The position numbers and the translations under genes were made by a program. From an uncultured Eubacteriales bacterium (GTDB taxonomy: Bacteria; Bacillota; Clostridia; Oscillospirales; CAG-272), in NCBI GenBank assembly GCA_934503195.1, contig CAKSVM010000006.1, forward strand, positions 3,365-67,364: DNA of 64,000 bases, given 5' to 3'. Shown one piece after another: positions 22,911-30,883 of the stretch; the first letter of the stretch is position 1; each line of letters starts with the position of its first letter. Under the pieces are notes generated by a model. That model was not told the DNA's origin. It was given only the letters and a program-made list of their open reading frames with translations, and did no database searches.

Positions 22911-23675
22911 TTATCCTTTGCTTTTCAGGAGAAATCTTACATATTCCGCCACGTTCGCGGTGTGTCTTGTCGAGAGTGAGAAGATCCCGTGCTTTGAGCC
23001 GTAGATCGTCACCGGTATTCCGGCAAACTCAAGGAGCGTCCGGTCGTTTTCCGAGTCGCCGAACGCGGCGGCCTCAGAGGCGTCGATCCCGAGTTCGCCA
23101 AGCAGGAATTTCGCCGCCGCGGCCTTGTCAACGCCGTCTCGGACAAGCTCGGTTATCGTCTCGCCACGGTAAACGGCGCGAAGTCCGGGGATATCGGCGT
23201 GATATCCGCGCTTTGTGAAGAGGATGATCTTATAAACTCTGCCGGGAAGCTCCGAAATGCCGTTTATCCCGCGATACTCGTCCGGAATCCGGCGGGACTC
23301 GGATTCGTGTAATTCTCTGCTTTCAGAGAGAAGGCAGGAATTCTCGCCGGCGCAGAACTCGGTGCCGACAATGTCGGACGTCTTCGCGAGATCCGCGACC
23401 GCTTTTACCTCGTTCTCCCCGATCGGGAAATCGGCGAGCTTTACGCCGCCGGCCGATATGTACGCCCCATCGAGCGCGAAGAAGACGAGCTTTCCGGAAT
23501 TTTTCGCGAAGATCTTACGAAGCGAGGGAAGCGTTCTGCCGCTCGCGATGACGAAGGGAATTCCCACCGCCGCGCACTCGGAAACCGCGAGGTCGAGGTC
23601 GCGCGGATATAAAATCTCACCGCGCCTTAACAGTGTGCCGTCAGCGTCACTTATTACTATCCGGATAAGGCTCAC
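22911..23675 (-). CDS. HAD-family (Cof-type) phosphatase
   Basis: 254 residues. The nucleophile motif is DADGTLL (10-16), then VIASGRTLPSLRKI (motif II) and FGDSENDRTLLEFAG (motif IV), with a Cof-type cap domain between. Such enzymes remove phosphate from sugar phosphates or nucleotides. It is the first gene of the microcompartment operon, so its substrate may belong to the sugar feeding the aldolase, or may be a toxic side product. The GTG at 23675 is the only sensible start, although the GGGGGAG ribosome site lies unusually close. The start is therefore less certain than the gene. Confidence 0.85.
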   Translation of the reverse strand: MSLIRIVISDADGTLLRRGEILYPRDLDLAVSECAAVGIPFVIASGRTLPSLRKIFAKNSGKLVFFALDGAYISAGGVKLADFPIGENEVKAVADLAKTSDIVGTEFCAGENSCLLSESRELHESESRRIPDEYRGINGISELPGRVYKIILFTKRGYHADIPGLRAVYRGETITELVRDGVDKAAAAKFLLGELGIDASEAAAFGDSENDRTLLEFAGIPVTIYGSKHGIFSLSTRHTANVAEYVRFLLKSKG

Positions 23676-23702
23676 TCCCCCACTTTGATATCTCTATATA
23701 AT

Positions 23703-23731
23703 ATAATACAACATTTTTCGAAAAAAGTCAA
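23703..23731 (-). promoter_or_regulatory. Promoter of the microcompartment operon
   Basis: TTGACT (23726-23731), 17 bp, TATTAT (23703-23708) on the minus strand. The transcript would begin about 25 nt before the HAD gene. It is the only consensus promoter that I found for the 13-kb operon, and no regulator gene adjoins it. Confidence 0.82.
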
Positions 23732-23885
23732 GGATAGTTTATGAATTTTCGGATTTCCGCCCACAGAATTTCGAAATGACGCCCTCATTTGTTTTGTCAT
23801 ATTTGTCAAAATAATGTTCATGTTCTCGCTTTTTCACATTTTTCCTCCAAACTGACTCGGTTTCAGCCGATTTTTTCCAAAAAAG

Positions 23886-23917
23886 AAAATGTGAATTTGT
23901 AAACAAATTCACATTTT
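23886..23917 (-). terminator. Terminator of the ABC exporter operon
   Basis: AAAATGTGAATTTGT (23886-23900) and its exact complement (23903-23917) form a 15-bp stem with a 2-nt loop, ending in TTTTCTTTT on the minus strand. It lies 10 nt past the stop. A second, looser ACATTTTTCC run lies at 23836-23845. Confidence 0.82.
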
Positions 23918-23926
23918 TCCGAAGAC

Positions 23927-25693
23927 TCAGTGAGCGAACTGACTCTTATAGAGATTTGCGTAGAAACCGCCCTTCGCGAGAAGCGTATCGTGATTTCCGG
24001 TCTCGATTATATGGCCGTCCTTCATGACGAGAATCACGTCGGCCTCTCGGATCGTCGAAAGTCTGTGCGCGACGATGAATGAGGTTCTGCCCTCCATCAT
24101 GCTCGCGAAGGCTTTCTGAATCTTAAGCTCGGTGCGCGTGTCGATCGACGACGTCGCCTCGTCGAGAATCAGCATCGGCGGCAGGCAGAGCATGACGCGG
24201 GTTATGCAGAGAAGCTGCTTCTGTCCCTGAGAAAGTCCGCCGCCGTCCTCACCGATGACCGTGTCATAGCCGTTCGGCAGACGCTTGATGAAGCTGTGGG
24301 CGTGCGAGGCCTTCGCGGCGGCCTCGACCTCCTCGTCGGTCGCGTCGGGCTTTCCGGTGACGATGTTGTCGCGGATCGTTCCCGAGCGGAGCCATGTGTC
24401 CTGAAGCACCATGCCGTAGTTCTTGCGAAGGCTCTCGCGGGTTGTCTCGCGGATATCCCCGCCGTCAACCTTGATCGCGCCAGAATCGACGTCGTAGAAT
24501 CGCATCAGGAGGTTAATAAGCGTCGTCTTTCCGCATCCGGTCGGGCCGACGATCGCGACGCGCTGTCCGGGCTGAACCTTAAGATTGAAGTCCTCGATGA
24601 GCTTCTTTTCGGGGACATACGAGAAGTAAACGTGCTCGAGTTCGACGCTTCCGTCGGCCTCGCCGAGAACTCTTGCGTCAGGAGTATCAGGGATCTGCGC
24701 GGGTTCCTCGATCAGCGCGAAGACTCTCGCCGCACAGGCGAGTGCGTTCTGAAGCTCGGTTATGACGCCCGAGATCTCATTGAATGGCTTCGTGTACTGG
24801 TTCGCATAGGAGAGAAAGCAGGTCAGTCCGCCGACCGTGAGTCCGCCCGAGATCGCGCTCAAGGCTCCGGCCAGAGCGACTCCGGCGTAGACGACACTGT
24901 TGACGAATCTCGTCGACGGGTTGGTTATCGACGAGAAGAAGATCGCCTTGAGCGACGCGGCGCGCAGATCCTCGTTCACGCGGTCGAAGTCCTTCTTCGC
25001 GCGTTCTTCATAGCCGAAGGCCTGAACGACCTTCTGTCCGCCGATCATCTCGTCGATCATCGCGGTCTGTTCGCCGCGGGTCTCGGTCTGACGTCTGAAC
25101 ATATCATAGGTGTGCTTAGCGATGAAGGCCGCCACAAAGAGCGAAAGCGGCGTTATAAGAAGCACGACGAGCGTGATTCCGGGATGAATTGAGAGCATGA
25201 AGCCGATCGTTCCGAGAATCGTCGCGACGCCCGAGAAAAGCTGCGTGAAGCCCATCAAAAGTCCGTCAGCAAAGGTGTCGGTGTCGGCGATGACGCGGCT
25301 GACGATCTCGCCCGACGGATGCGAGTCGAGATACGAGAGCGGAAGCTCCTCGATGCGGATAAACGCCTCGTTTCTTATGTCGCGGACGATCTGATAGGTA
25401 ATGCGGTTGTTGAGCGCGTTCATGAGCCACTGAGCGGCGGCTATCACGCCCGTGCAGATTCCGATCTTCAGGAGAATCTTTCCGATCGAGGCGAAATCAA
25501 CAAGTCCCTTGTCGACGATAAGGTCGACGACGTCTCCGACGAGGAGCGGAATGTATAAAGTCAGCGCGACGCTGATCGCCGCGAGAATTACCGAGACCAC
25601 AAGTCCCCATTTGTACGAGCCGATATGCGAAAGAATCTGCTTTATCGTTCTTTTCCGGTCAAATCCGGGATCTTTTTTCTTCTTTGCCATCAC
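23927..25693 (-). CDS. ABC exporter half-transporter, subunit B (complete ATPase site)
   Basis: 588 residues: six membrane helices (about 30-320) and one nucleotide-binding domain. Walker A is VGPTGCGKTTL, and Walker B is MLILDEATSSID with the catalytic Glu present. Its ABC signature is LSQGQ, not LSGGQ. It pairs with the upstream gene product, which has the opposite defect, to make a heterodimeric exporter of the BmrCD/LmrCD kind. These pump drugs, peptides or lipids outwards. The ATG overlaps the partner's stop by 4 nt, so the two are coupled. Confidence 0.92.
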   Translation of the reverse strand: MMAKKKKDPGFDRKRTIKQILSHIGSYKWGLVVSVILAAISVALTLYIPLLVGDVVDLIVDKGLVDFASIGKILLKIGICTGVIAAAQWLMNALNNRITYQIVRDIRNEAFIRIEELPLSYLDSHPSGEIVSRVIADTDTFADGLLMGFTQLFSGVATILGTIGFMLSIHPGITLVVLLITPLSLFVAAFIAKHTYDMFRRQTETRGEQTAMIDEMIGGQKVVQAFGYEERAKKDFDRVNEDLRAASLKAIFFSSITNPSTRFVNSVVYAGVALAGALSAISGGLTVGGLTCFLSYANQYTKPFNEISGVITELQNALACAARVFALIEEPAQIPDTPDARVLGEADGSVELEHVYFSYVPEKKLIEDFNLKVQPGQRVAIVGPTGCGKTTLINLLMRFYDVDSGAIKVDGGDIRETTRESLRKNYGMVLQDTWLRSGTIRDNIVTGKPDATDEEVEAAAKASHAHSFIKRLPNGYDTVIGEDGGGLSQGQKQLLCITRVMLCLPPMLILDEATSSIDTRTELKIQKAFASMMEGRTSFIVAHRLSTIREADVILVMKDGHIIETGNHDTLLAKGGFYANLYKSQFAH

Positions 25694-27423
25694 GCGTTCG
25701 CCCCGCCTTTCTTTTCAAACTGGGAATAATAGATCTCGCCGTAAACCGGGCAGGATTCAAGCAGCTCGTCGTGCGTTCCCGCGCCGACAAGCGCGCCGTC
25801 GTCAAGTACGAGAATCAGATCGGCGAATCTCACCGAGGACGCTCTCTGAGAGACGATGAACACCGTCGGGTTTCCGTCCATTTTCGCTATCGACATTCTG
25901 AGCGCGGCGTCGGTCGCGTAGTCAAGCGCGGACGCGCTGTCGTCGAGGATCAGAATCTCCGGCTTTTTTACAAGCGCGCGGGCGATCGTGAGTCGCTGCT
26001 TCTGTCCGCCCGAGAAGTTCTTGCCGCCCTGAGCGACCTCCTCGTCAAAGCCCTTTTCCTTCGACGCGATGACGTCGGATGCCTGAGCGGTCGCCGCAGC
26101 TTCGTTCATCTCATCGAGAGTCGCGTCCTCCTTGCCGAAGCGGAGGTTGTCGGCGATGGTTCCGTGGAAAAGCAGTGCCTTCTGCGGAACGACTCCGATC
26201 TTGTCGCGAAGCTCGGATTTCGGATAATCCTTCGCGGGAATTCCGTCGATCAGCACGCGTCCCTCAGTCGCGTCGTAGAAGCGCGGGATGAGGTTGACGA
26301 GCGAGGATTTTCCCGATCCGGTTCCGCCGATGACTCCGACCGTCTGTCCCGGCTTTACCGAGAAGCTGATGTCCGAAAGCGAGGGCGCGCCGGCATTCTT
26401 GTAGGTCAGCGTCACGTGATCGAAGGTCACGGCGTCGTCGTTTTCCTTTTTCGCGGTGAGCTTTTCGGGATAGGTCATCGAGGACTCAAGCTCAAAGACC
26501 GACTGGATGCGGTCTCCGCAGGCGACGGCCTTGGTCAGCGTGATTATGAGGTTCGCGAGCTTTATAAGCTCAACGAGAATCTGCGACATATAGTTGTAGA
26601 GCGCAACGACATTTCCCTGCGTGATAACGCCGTCGTTGACCTGATCCGCGCCGACCTTCAGGAGGACGATTATCGCGAGGTTGATGATGACATAGGTCAT
26701 CGGGTTCATGAGAGCCGAGATTCTGCCGACAAAACGCTGGATCGCGGTCAGCTCGTCGTTCGACTTCTCAAAGCGTTCGGTCTCGCTCTTCTCGCGGCAG
26801 AACGCGCGGATCACGCGGACGCCGTAGAGATTCTCGCGGACGGCCGAAAGCACGCGGTCGAGCGATTTCTGCACCTTTTTATAGAGCGGGATCGAGATAA
26901 GCATGATTCCGAAGACGATCACCGAAAGCACCGGAATCGCGACGGCGAACACGAGCGCGGATTTCACGTCGATCGTGAAGGCCATTATCATCGCGCCGAA
27001 GACGATGAAGGGCGAGCGCAGAAAGAGCCTGAGAAATAGATTGAGTCCCGACTGAACCTGATTCATGTCGCTTGTCAGGCGGGTGATCATCGTCGAGGTT
27101 CCGAGCGAGTCGAGTTCGGTGTACGAAAGCGACTGGATATGCTCAAATAGCTTTGACTTGACCTTGGCGCAGAATCCGGTCGAGGCCTTTGCCGCGAAGT
27201 ACTGCGCGGTCAGCGACGAGGCGAGTCCGACGAGTCCGAGCGCGACGAGAACGAGCGCCATCCTTATGACATATCCGCTGTCGCCGTTTTCGATGCCGTT
27301 GTCGATTATCGCCGCCACGACGAGCGGAACGATGAGTTCGAACGACGCCTCAAGGAGCTTGAAGAGCGGTCCGAGCACGCACTCCTTCAGATACCCGCGC
27401 ATGAATTTCAGAAGCTTGAACAA
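25690..27423 (-). CDS. ABC exporter half-transporter, subunit A (degenerate ATPase site)
   Basis: 577 residues with six membrane helices and one ATPase domain. Walker A is IGGTGSGKSSL and the signature is canonical FSGGQ. In Walker B the catalytic Glu is replaced by Asp (LILDDSASALD). Together with the partner's LSQGQ this makes one degenerate and one complete ATP site, as in known heterodimeric exporters. The start is a TTG at 27423 with GGAGG 9 nt upstream. A perfect promoter lies at 27460-27488. Substrate unknown. Confidence 0.92.
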   Translation of the reverse strand: MFKLLKFMRGYLKECVLGPLFKLLEASFELIVPLVVAAIIDNGIENGDSGYVIRMALVLVALGLVGLASSLTAQYFAAKASTGFCAKVKSKLFEHIQSLSYTELDSLGTSTMITRLTSDMNQVQSGLNLFLRLFLRSPFIVFGAMIMAFTIDVKSALVFAVAIPVLSVIVFGIMLISIPLYKKVQKSLDRVLSAVRENLYGVRVIRAFCREKSETERFEKSNDELTAIQRFVGRISALMNPMTYVIINLAIIVLLKVGADQVNDGVITQGNVVALYNYMSQILVELIKLANLIITLTKAVACGDRIQSVFELESSMTYPEKLTAKKENDDAVTFDHVTLTYKNAGAPSLSDISFSVKPGQTVGVIGGTGSGKSSLVNLIPRFYDATEGRVLIDGIPAKDYPKSELRDKIGVVPQKALLFHGTIADNLRFGKEDATLDEMNEAAATAQASDVIASKEKGFDEEVAQGGKNFSGGQKQRLTIARALVKKPEILILDDSASALDYATDAALRMSIAKMDGNPTVFIVSQRASSVRFADLILVLDDGALVGAGTHDELLESCPVYGEIYYSQFEKKGGANA

Positions 27424-27459
27424 ATTTTACATCCTCCGTTTCTTTTTCCGTAATACATA

Positions 27460-27488
27460 ATTATACCTGAATTCCCGCGATATGTCAA
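27460..27488 (-). promoter_or_regulatory. Promoter of the ABC exporter operon
   Basis: TTGACA (27483-27488), 17 bp, TATAAT (27460-27465) on the minus strand. Confidence 0.88.
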
Positions 27489-27588
27489 TAGAGTTTTCGG
27501 AGTATTTTGAAGGGCTCCCGCGGCGTTATTTGTCAAAATGCACAGAACGCGAGGTTGTGAACTTTTCGTAATATTTTCGCCGCACGAC

Positions 27589-27617
27589 TTGATAAAAATA
27601 CGCTTTTATGATAAAAT
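27589..27617 (+). promoter_or_regulatory. Promoter of the parvulin gene
   Basis: TTGATA (27589-27594), 17 bp, TAAAAT (27612-27617). The leader of about 95 nt contains GTTTTCACGTGAAAAC (27651-27666), a perfect palindrome that could be an operator or hairpin. Confidence 0.7.
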
Positions 27618-27718
27618 ATTCAGAGCGTTAAGGAAACGCTGATTTAAGGTTGTTTTCACGTGAAAACCGCATTTTATTCAGCTTATTCCTGAAAACACGC
27701 CAAAGGAGAAATAAAAAA

Positions 27719-28471
27719 ATGAACGAACAGATACTCGCATCAGTAAACGGAAAGGCAATCACCGCGGCCGACGTCGACGCTTATCTCGCCGGAATGGGTC
27801 AGCGTGGCCAGTCCTACGACAACCCGAAGGGACGCGCGATGATCCTCGAACAGCTCATCAACAAATCGCTTCTCGTCCTTGACGCCACGAGAAACCTCTA
27901 TGAGCGCGATCCTGAGTTCAAGGCTCAGCTTCAGCGCGTCAAGGAGGAGCTTCTCGCGAATTACGCCGTCGAAAAGGCAGTCTCGAGCGTCAGAGTCACC
28001 GACGCCGAGATCGAGAAGTACTTCGAGGAGAACAAGGACAAGTTCGTCGCCGACGCCACCGTCAACGCAAGCCACATTCTCGTCGATTCCGAGGAAAAGG
28101 CCAACGATATCATGGCGAAGATCAAGGCCGGAGAAATCAGCTTCGAGGACGCGGCAAAGCAGTTCTCGTCCTGCCCGTCGGGCAAGGAAGGCGGACTTCT
28201 CGGCGACTTCGGACGCGGACAGATGGTTCCCGAGTTTGACGAGGCCTGCTTCTCGATGGAGGAAGGCGAGCTTCGCGGCCCGGTAAAGACTCAGTTCGGC
28301 TATCACATCATCAGACTCAACTCGAAGAACGCGCCGAAGGAATTAACCCTCGCTGAAGTCCGCGACCAGCTCCGCGAAAAGCTCCTCGCCGACAAGCAGC
28401 AGGCGGCTTATCAGTCGAAGATCAACCAGCTGAAGATCCTCTACCCCGTCGACAAGCCGTCGATGTTTTAA
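27719..28471 (+). CDS. Cytoplasmic parvulin-type peptidyl-prolyl isomerase
   Basis: 250 residues from the ATG at 27719, chosen because AAAGGAG lies 9 nt before it. The longer frame start has no ribosome site. The N-terminal half is a SurA/trigger-like helical domain (NGKAITAADVDAYLAGMG, about 10-105). The C-terminal half is a parvulin domain (about 115-220) with ASHILVDSEEKA, SFEDAAKQFSSCPSG, GGLLGDFGRGQMVPEFDEA and FGYHIIRL. There is no signal peptide or lipobox, so unlike PrsA it stays inside the cell. It should speed proline isomerisation in protein folding. Its TAA overlaps the ATG of the broken acetyltransferase. Confidence 0.93.
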   Translation: MNEQILASVNGKAITAADVDAYLAGMGQRGQSYDNPKGRAMILEQLINKSLLVLDATRNLYERDPEFKAQLQRVKEELLANYAVEKAVSSVRVTDAEIEKYFEENKDKFVADATVNASHILVDSEEKANDIMAKIKAGEISFEDAAKQFSSCPSGKEGGLLGDFGRGQMVPEFDEACFSMEEGELRGPVKTQFGYHIIRLNSKNAPKELTLAEVRDQLREKLLADKQQAAYQSKINQLKILYPVDKPSMF

Positions 28472-28966
28472 TGGATTCCAAAGCGAAGTCGGCCGGAAGG
28501 ATTCCGGATTCAGATGCCGGAATCCGCTTCGTCCGCCTGTCCGACCATCCGGAGCTCTTCCCCGCGCGGCGAAATGGTTCTCGGAAAAGTGGAAAATTCC
28601 CGGAAATGCCTATCTCGACAGCATGAACGAGAGTCTTTCGTCGGACGTCCCGGAGTGGTATCTCGCGCTTTCTGAAAACGGGATCGCCGGGGACTCGGGG
28701 TCATCGCAAACGACTTCCACGAGCGGCGCGATCTTTCCCCGAACGTCTGCGCGGTTTTCACCGAGGAAAAATTCCGCCGCCGCGGAATCGCCGGAAAGCT
28801 GCTCTCGCTCGTCTCGCGCGATATGGCGGAAAAGGGGATAAAGACGCTCTATCTCGTCACAGATCACGATTCCTTCTACGAACGCTACGGGTGGGAATAT
28901 CTCACGGATGTGAAATGCGACGGCGGCGAAATCTCGCGGATGTATATCCACAGAGCTGTGGATTAA
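28471..28966 (+). pseudogene. GNAT acetyltransferase with two frameshifts
   Basis: Three frames joined in order give one continuous GNAT protein of about 165 residues. Frame one covers IRFVRLSDHPELFP. After a CCCC run (28560-28563) the next frame continues AAKWFSEKWKIPGNAYLDS. After a GGGG run (28689-28692) the third reads GLGVIANDFHERRDLSPN, then FRRRGIAGKLLS (acetyl-CoA loop) and FYERYGWEYL, ending at TAA 28964-28966. Each break fits loss of one base from a five-base homopolymer. It is either a true pseudogene or a sequencing or assembly error. It follows the parvulin gene in the same transcript. Confidence 0.85.
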
Positions 28967-28969
28967 ACG

Positions 28970-29003
28970 AAAAAATCAGGACGGAAGCCCGCCCTGATTT
29001 TTT
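28970..29003. terminator. Bidirectional terminator between GNAT remnant and LCP gene
   Basis: AAAAATCAGG and CCTGATTTTT pair around an inner GG/CC stem, with T runs on both strands. It serves the two convergent transcripts. Confidence 0.82.
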
Positions 29004-30339
29004 ATTCGCCATAGATGAACTCGCAGAGTCTCTCCGCCGCCTCGTCGATGTCGAACGAGAGTATCGCCATCCGGTTGTACCACGCGAACTGATAGGAATC
29101 GGCGTATGGCACCTGCTGACTTGAAAAGCTCAGCTTCGACGCGTTAGAAAGCACCGATGTCGCGAGCGAGACCAGCGTCGTCGCGGGAATGTTCGTCTTG
29201 ACAATCGTCATAGCGTAGTCGATGAGATCGCTTATCTCGGTGATCGACATTCCGGTCAGAATCTTGTTCATCACGGCCGTTATAACGTCGCGCTGACGGC
29301 GCGCGCGGCCGAAATCACTGTCGGTCGTGCGGTTCTGCATATGCGCCATCGCCAGTTTGCTGTCCATATGATTCATTCCGACAACAAGATCCTGCTTTAT
29401 GAACGCGGAATAGTAATCAATCTCGGCCTTCGTCAGATTCACGTCGACGCCGCCGATCTTATCGATGAACTCGGCCGCGCCTGTGAAATCGATCACGACG
29501 AAATTCTGCAAATCAAGCCCGAAGAGATCGTTCATCGTGTTGATCGCCAGTCCCGCGCCGCCAAAGGCGTAAGCCGTGTTCAGACGGTTCCAGCCGTGAT
29601 CCTGAATCGGCACAAGCGCGTCGCGCAGAAGCGACACCATCTTTACCTCGGCCGTCTTCTTGTTGTACGAGACGATCAGCATTGTGTCGCTCCGCCCGCG
29701 TTCAACCGTGACGTCGCGCGCGTCGGTTCCCATCACAAGGATGTTAATTATATCCTTGTTCTTCTGAGAAACGCTGTACATCGGGTATTTTTTGCTGTAG
29801 ACGCTGACCGCGTTCGAGGAAGTCCCGAAGGAATTGTTCTTGTTTTCAGTCGTCTCCGCCGCGGGCTTTGTCGTCACCGGAGCCGACGGCTTAGTCGTCT
29901 CAGAAGGCTTTGCGGTCGTCGGAGTCTTGGTGTCGTCAGTTGTCGGCCTCGGACGCGCCGTCTCGATTGTCGGAGCCTCGGTGTCGCGCGGGGCGCGGTA
30001 GGTCGTGTCCTCCGGCTCGGTGACGGGCCCGGTCTCGGTGACGGGTTCGGTTTCGGTCACAGGCTCTGTCCCGGTATCGGGCTCGGTATCGGGCCCGGTG
30101 ATCGGCTCCTCGGTCTCCTCGGGGAGATCGGAGATCCCGTCCGAACCGATTACCACCTCCGGATACTCGGGTCTAACATACGAGTCCGAACGCTCGACCG
30201 GAGCCTCGTTTATATACGACGTGCGGTGATACTTCACCGCGAGAATTATCACGGGTACACAGCAGAGAAGAACGAGGATGATTAGTACGGTGATGATTAT
30301 CTTCACCGCGCGGTTAGATCTCTTGTTTTCTTTTTTCAT
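29002..30339 (-). CDS. LytR-CpsA-Psr (LCP) family cell-wall glycopolymer ligase
   Basis: 445 residues from the ATG at 30339, with AAGGGA before it. Earlier in-frame ATGs lie inside the preceding gene and lack a site. A short cytoplasmic end, one membrane helix (about 14-36) and a long Thr/Pro/Glu-rich wall spacer (about 75-180, with TEPVTET repeats) lead to the LCP domain (about 205-380): GTDARD, RSDTMLIVSYN, MVSLLRDALVPI, NTAYAFGGAGLAINTMNDL and RARRQRDVITAV. LCP enzymes join capsule or teichoic acid chains to peptidoglycan. It ends the exopolysaccharide operon. Confidence 0.93.
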   Translation of the reverse strand: MKKENKRSNRAVKIIITVLIILVLLCCVPVIILAVKYHRTSYINEAPVERSDSYVRPEYPEVVIGSDGISDLPEETEEPITGPDTEPDTGTEPVTETEPVTETGPVTEPEDTTYRAPRDTEAPTIETARPRPTTDDTKTPTTAKPSETTKPSAPVTTKPAAETTENKNNSFGTSSNAVSVYSKKYPMYSVSQKNKDIINILVMGTDARDVTVERGRSDTMLIVSYNKKTAEVKMVSLLRDALVPIQDHGWNRLNTAYAFGGAGLAINTMNDLFGLDLQNFVVIDFTGAAEFIDKIGGVDVNLTKAEIDYYSAFIKQDLVVGMNHMDSKLAMAHMQNRTTDSDFGRARRQRDVITAVMNKILTGMSITEISDLIDYAMTIVKTNIPATTLVSLATSVLSNASKLSFSSQQVPYADSYQFAWYNRMAILSFDIDEAAERLCEFIYGE

Positions 30340-30364
30340 ACTTTTTTCCCTTGAGGTATCCGCC

Positions 30365-30883
30365 TCAGTTTCGTTTGCCATCGCGGACAAAGAACCGCTT
30401 CAGCCCTATCGCCGCTCTCAGAATCACCGGACGCGCGGCGTATGTCGGCGTCCAGAAAAAGCGGTAGAGCCGGAGAGGAAGTCCCTCCGCGTCGTGAATT
30501 TTCCCGCCGGAGTCAATCTTCCTCACCACCGCGACAACCCTTTCGCGGCTTATGATCTCGCACCAGTTCTGCGCGTCGCCGTTCATTAAAAGCCGGCCGT
30601 CCGGAAGACATTTTCTCACTCTGTGGAGAACGAACGCGCCGTTCTCCCGCCTGAAAAGCAGTATGTCGCCGCGCTTTGCCCTGTCGCCGCTGATCCCTTC
30701 GAGGATCACGCCAGACCGCCCCGGATGAAGGAGCGGAAGCATACTTGTCCCGGTGACCTTTAGCGGAAGCGTCCCGCCGCCGTCAAAAAGCCGCTCAAAA
30801 TCGTCCCCGTCGCGCAGAGCGTCGATTATTACAGTGTCGCGCCCCGAACTGTTCTTAGCCGCGGCCGGAATCCCGCCGCTCAC
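30365..30883 (-). CDS. Signal peptidase I-like (S24/S26) protein
   Basis: 172 residues from a GTG at 30883 that overlaps the kinase stop by 4 nt. This start is preferred to far-upstream codons inside the kinase gene. The Ser motif is VTGTSMLPLLHPG, and the second box reads RGDILLFRRENGAFVLHRV with His where bacterial LepB has Lys, like SipW/ER-type signal peptidases. The MNGDAQNW box follows. There is no clear N-terminal membrane helix. A hydrophobic C-terminal part (RFFWTPTYAARPVILRAAIG) may anchor it. Its placing between kinases and LCP suggests a role in export or processing of an envelope component. Confidence 0.8.
   Translation of the reverse strand: MSGGIPAAAKNSSGRDTVIIDALRDGDDFERLFDGGGTLPLKVTGTSMLPLLHPGRSGVILEGISGDRAKRGDILLFRRENGAFVLHRVRKCLPDGRLLMNGDAQNWCEIISRERVVAVVRKIDSGGKIHDAEGLPLRLYRFFWTPTYAARPVILRAAIGLKRFFVRDGKRN

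Noticed and set aside
30005..30130. Repeated GGTCTCGGTGACGGG-type DNA units
   Set aside because: They encode the Thr/Pro/Glu spacer of the LCP protein. They are low-complexity coding repeats, not a CRISPR array or mobile element.
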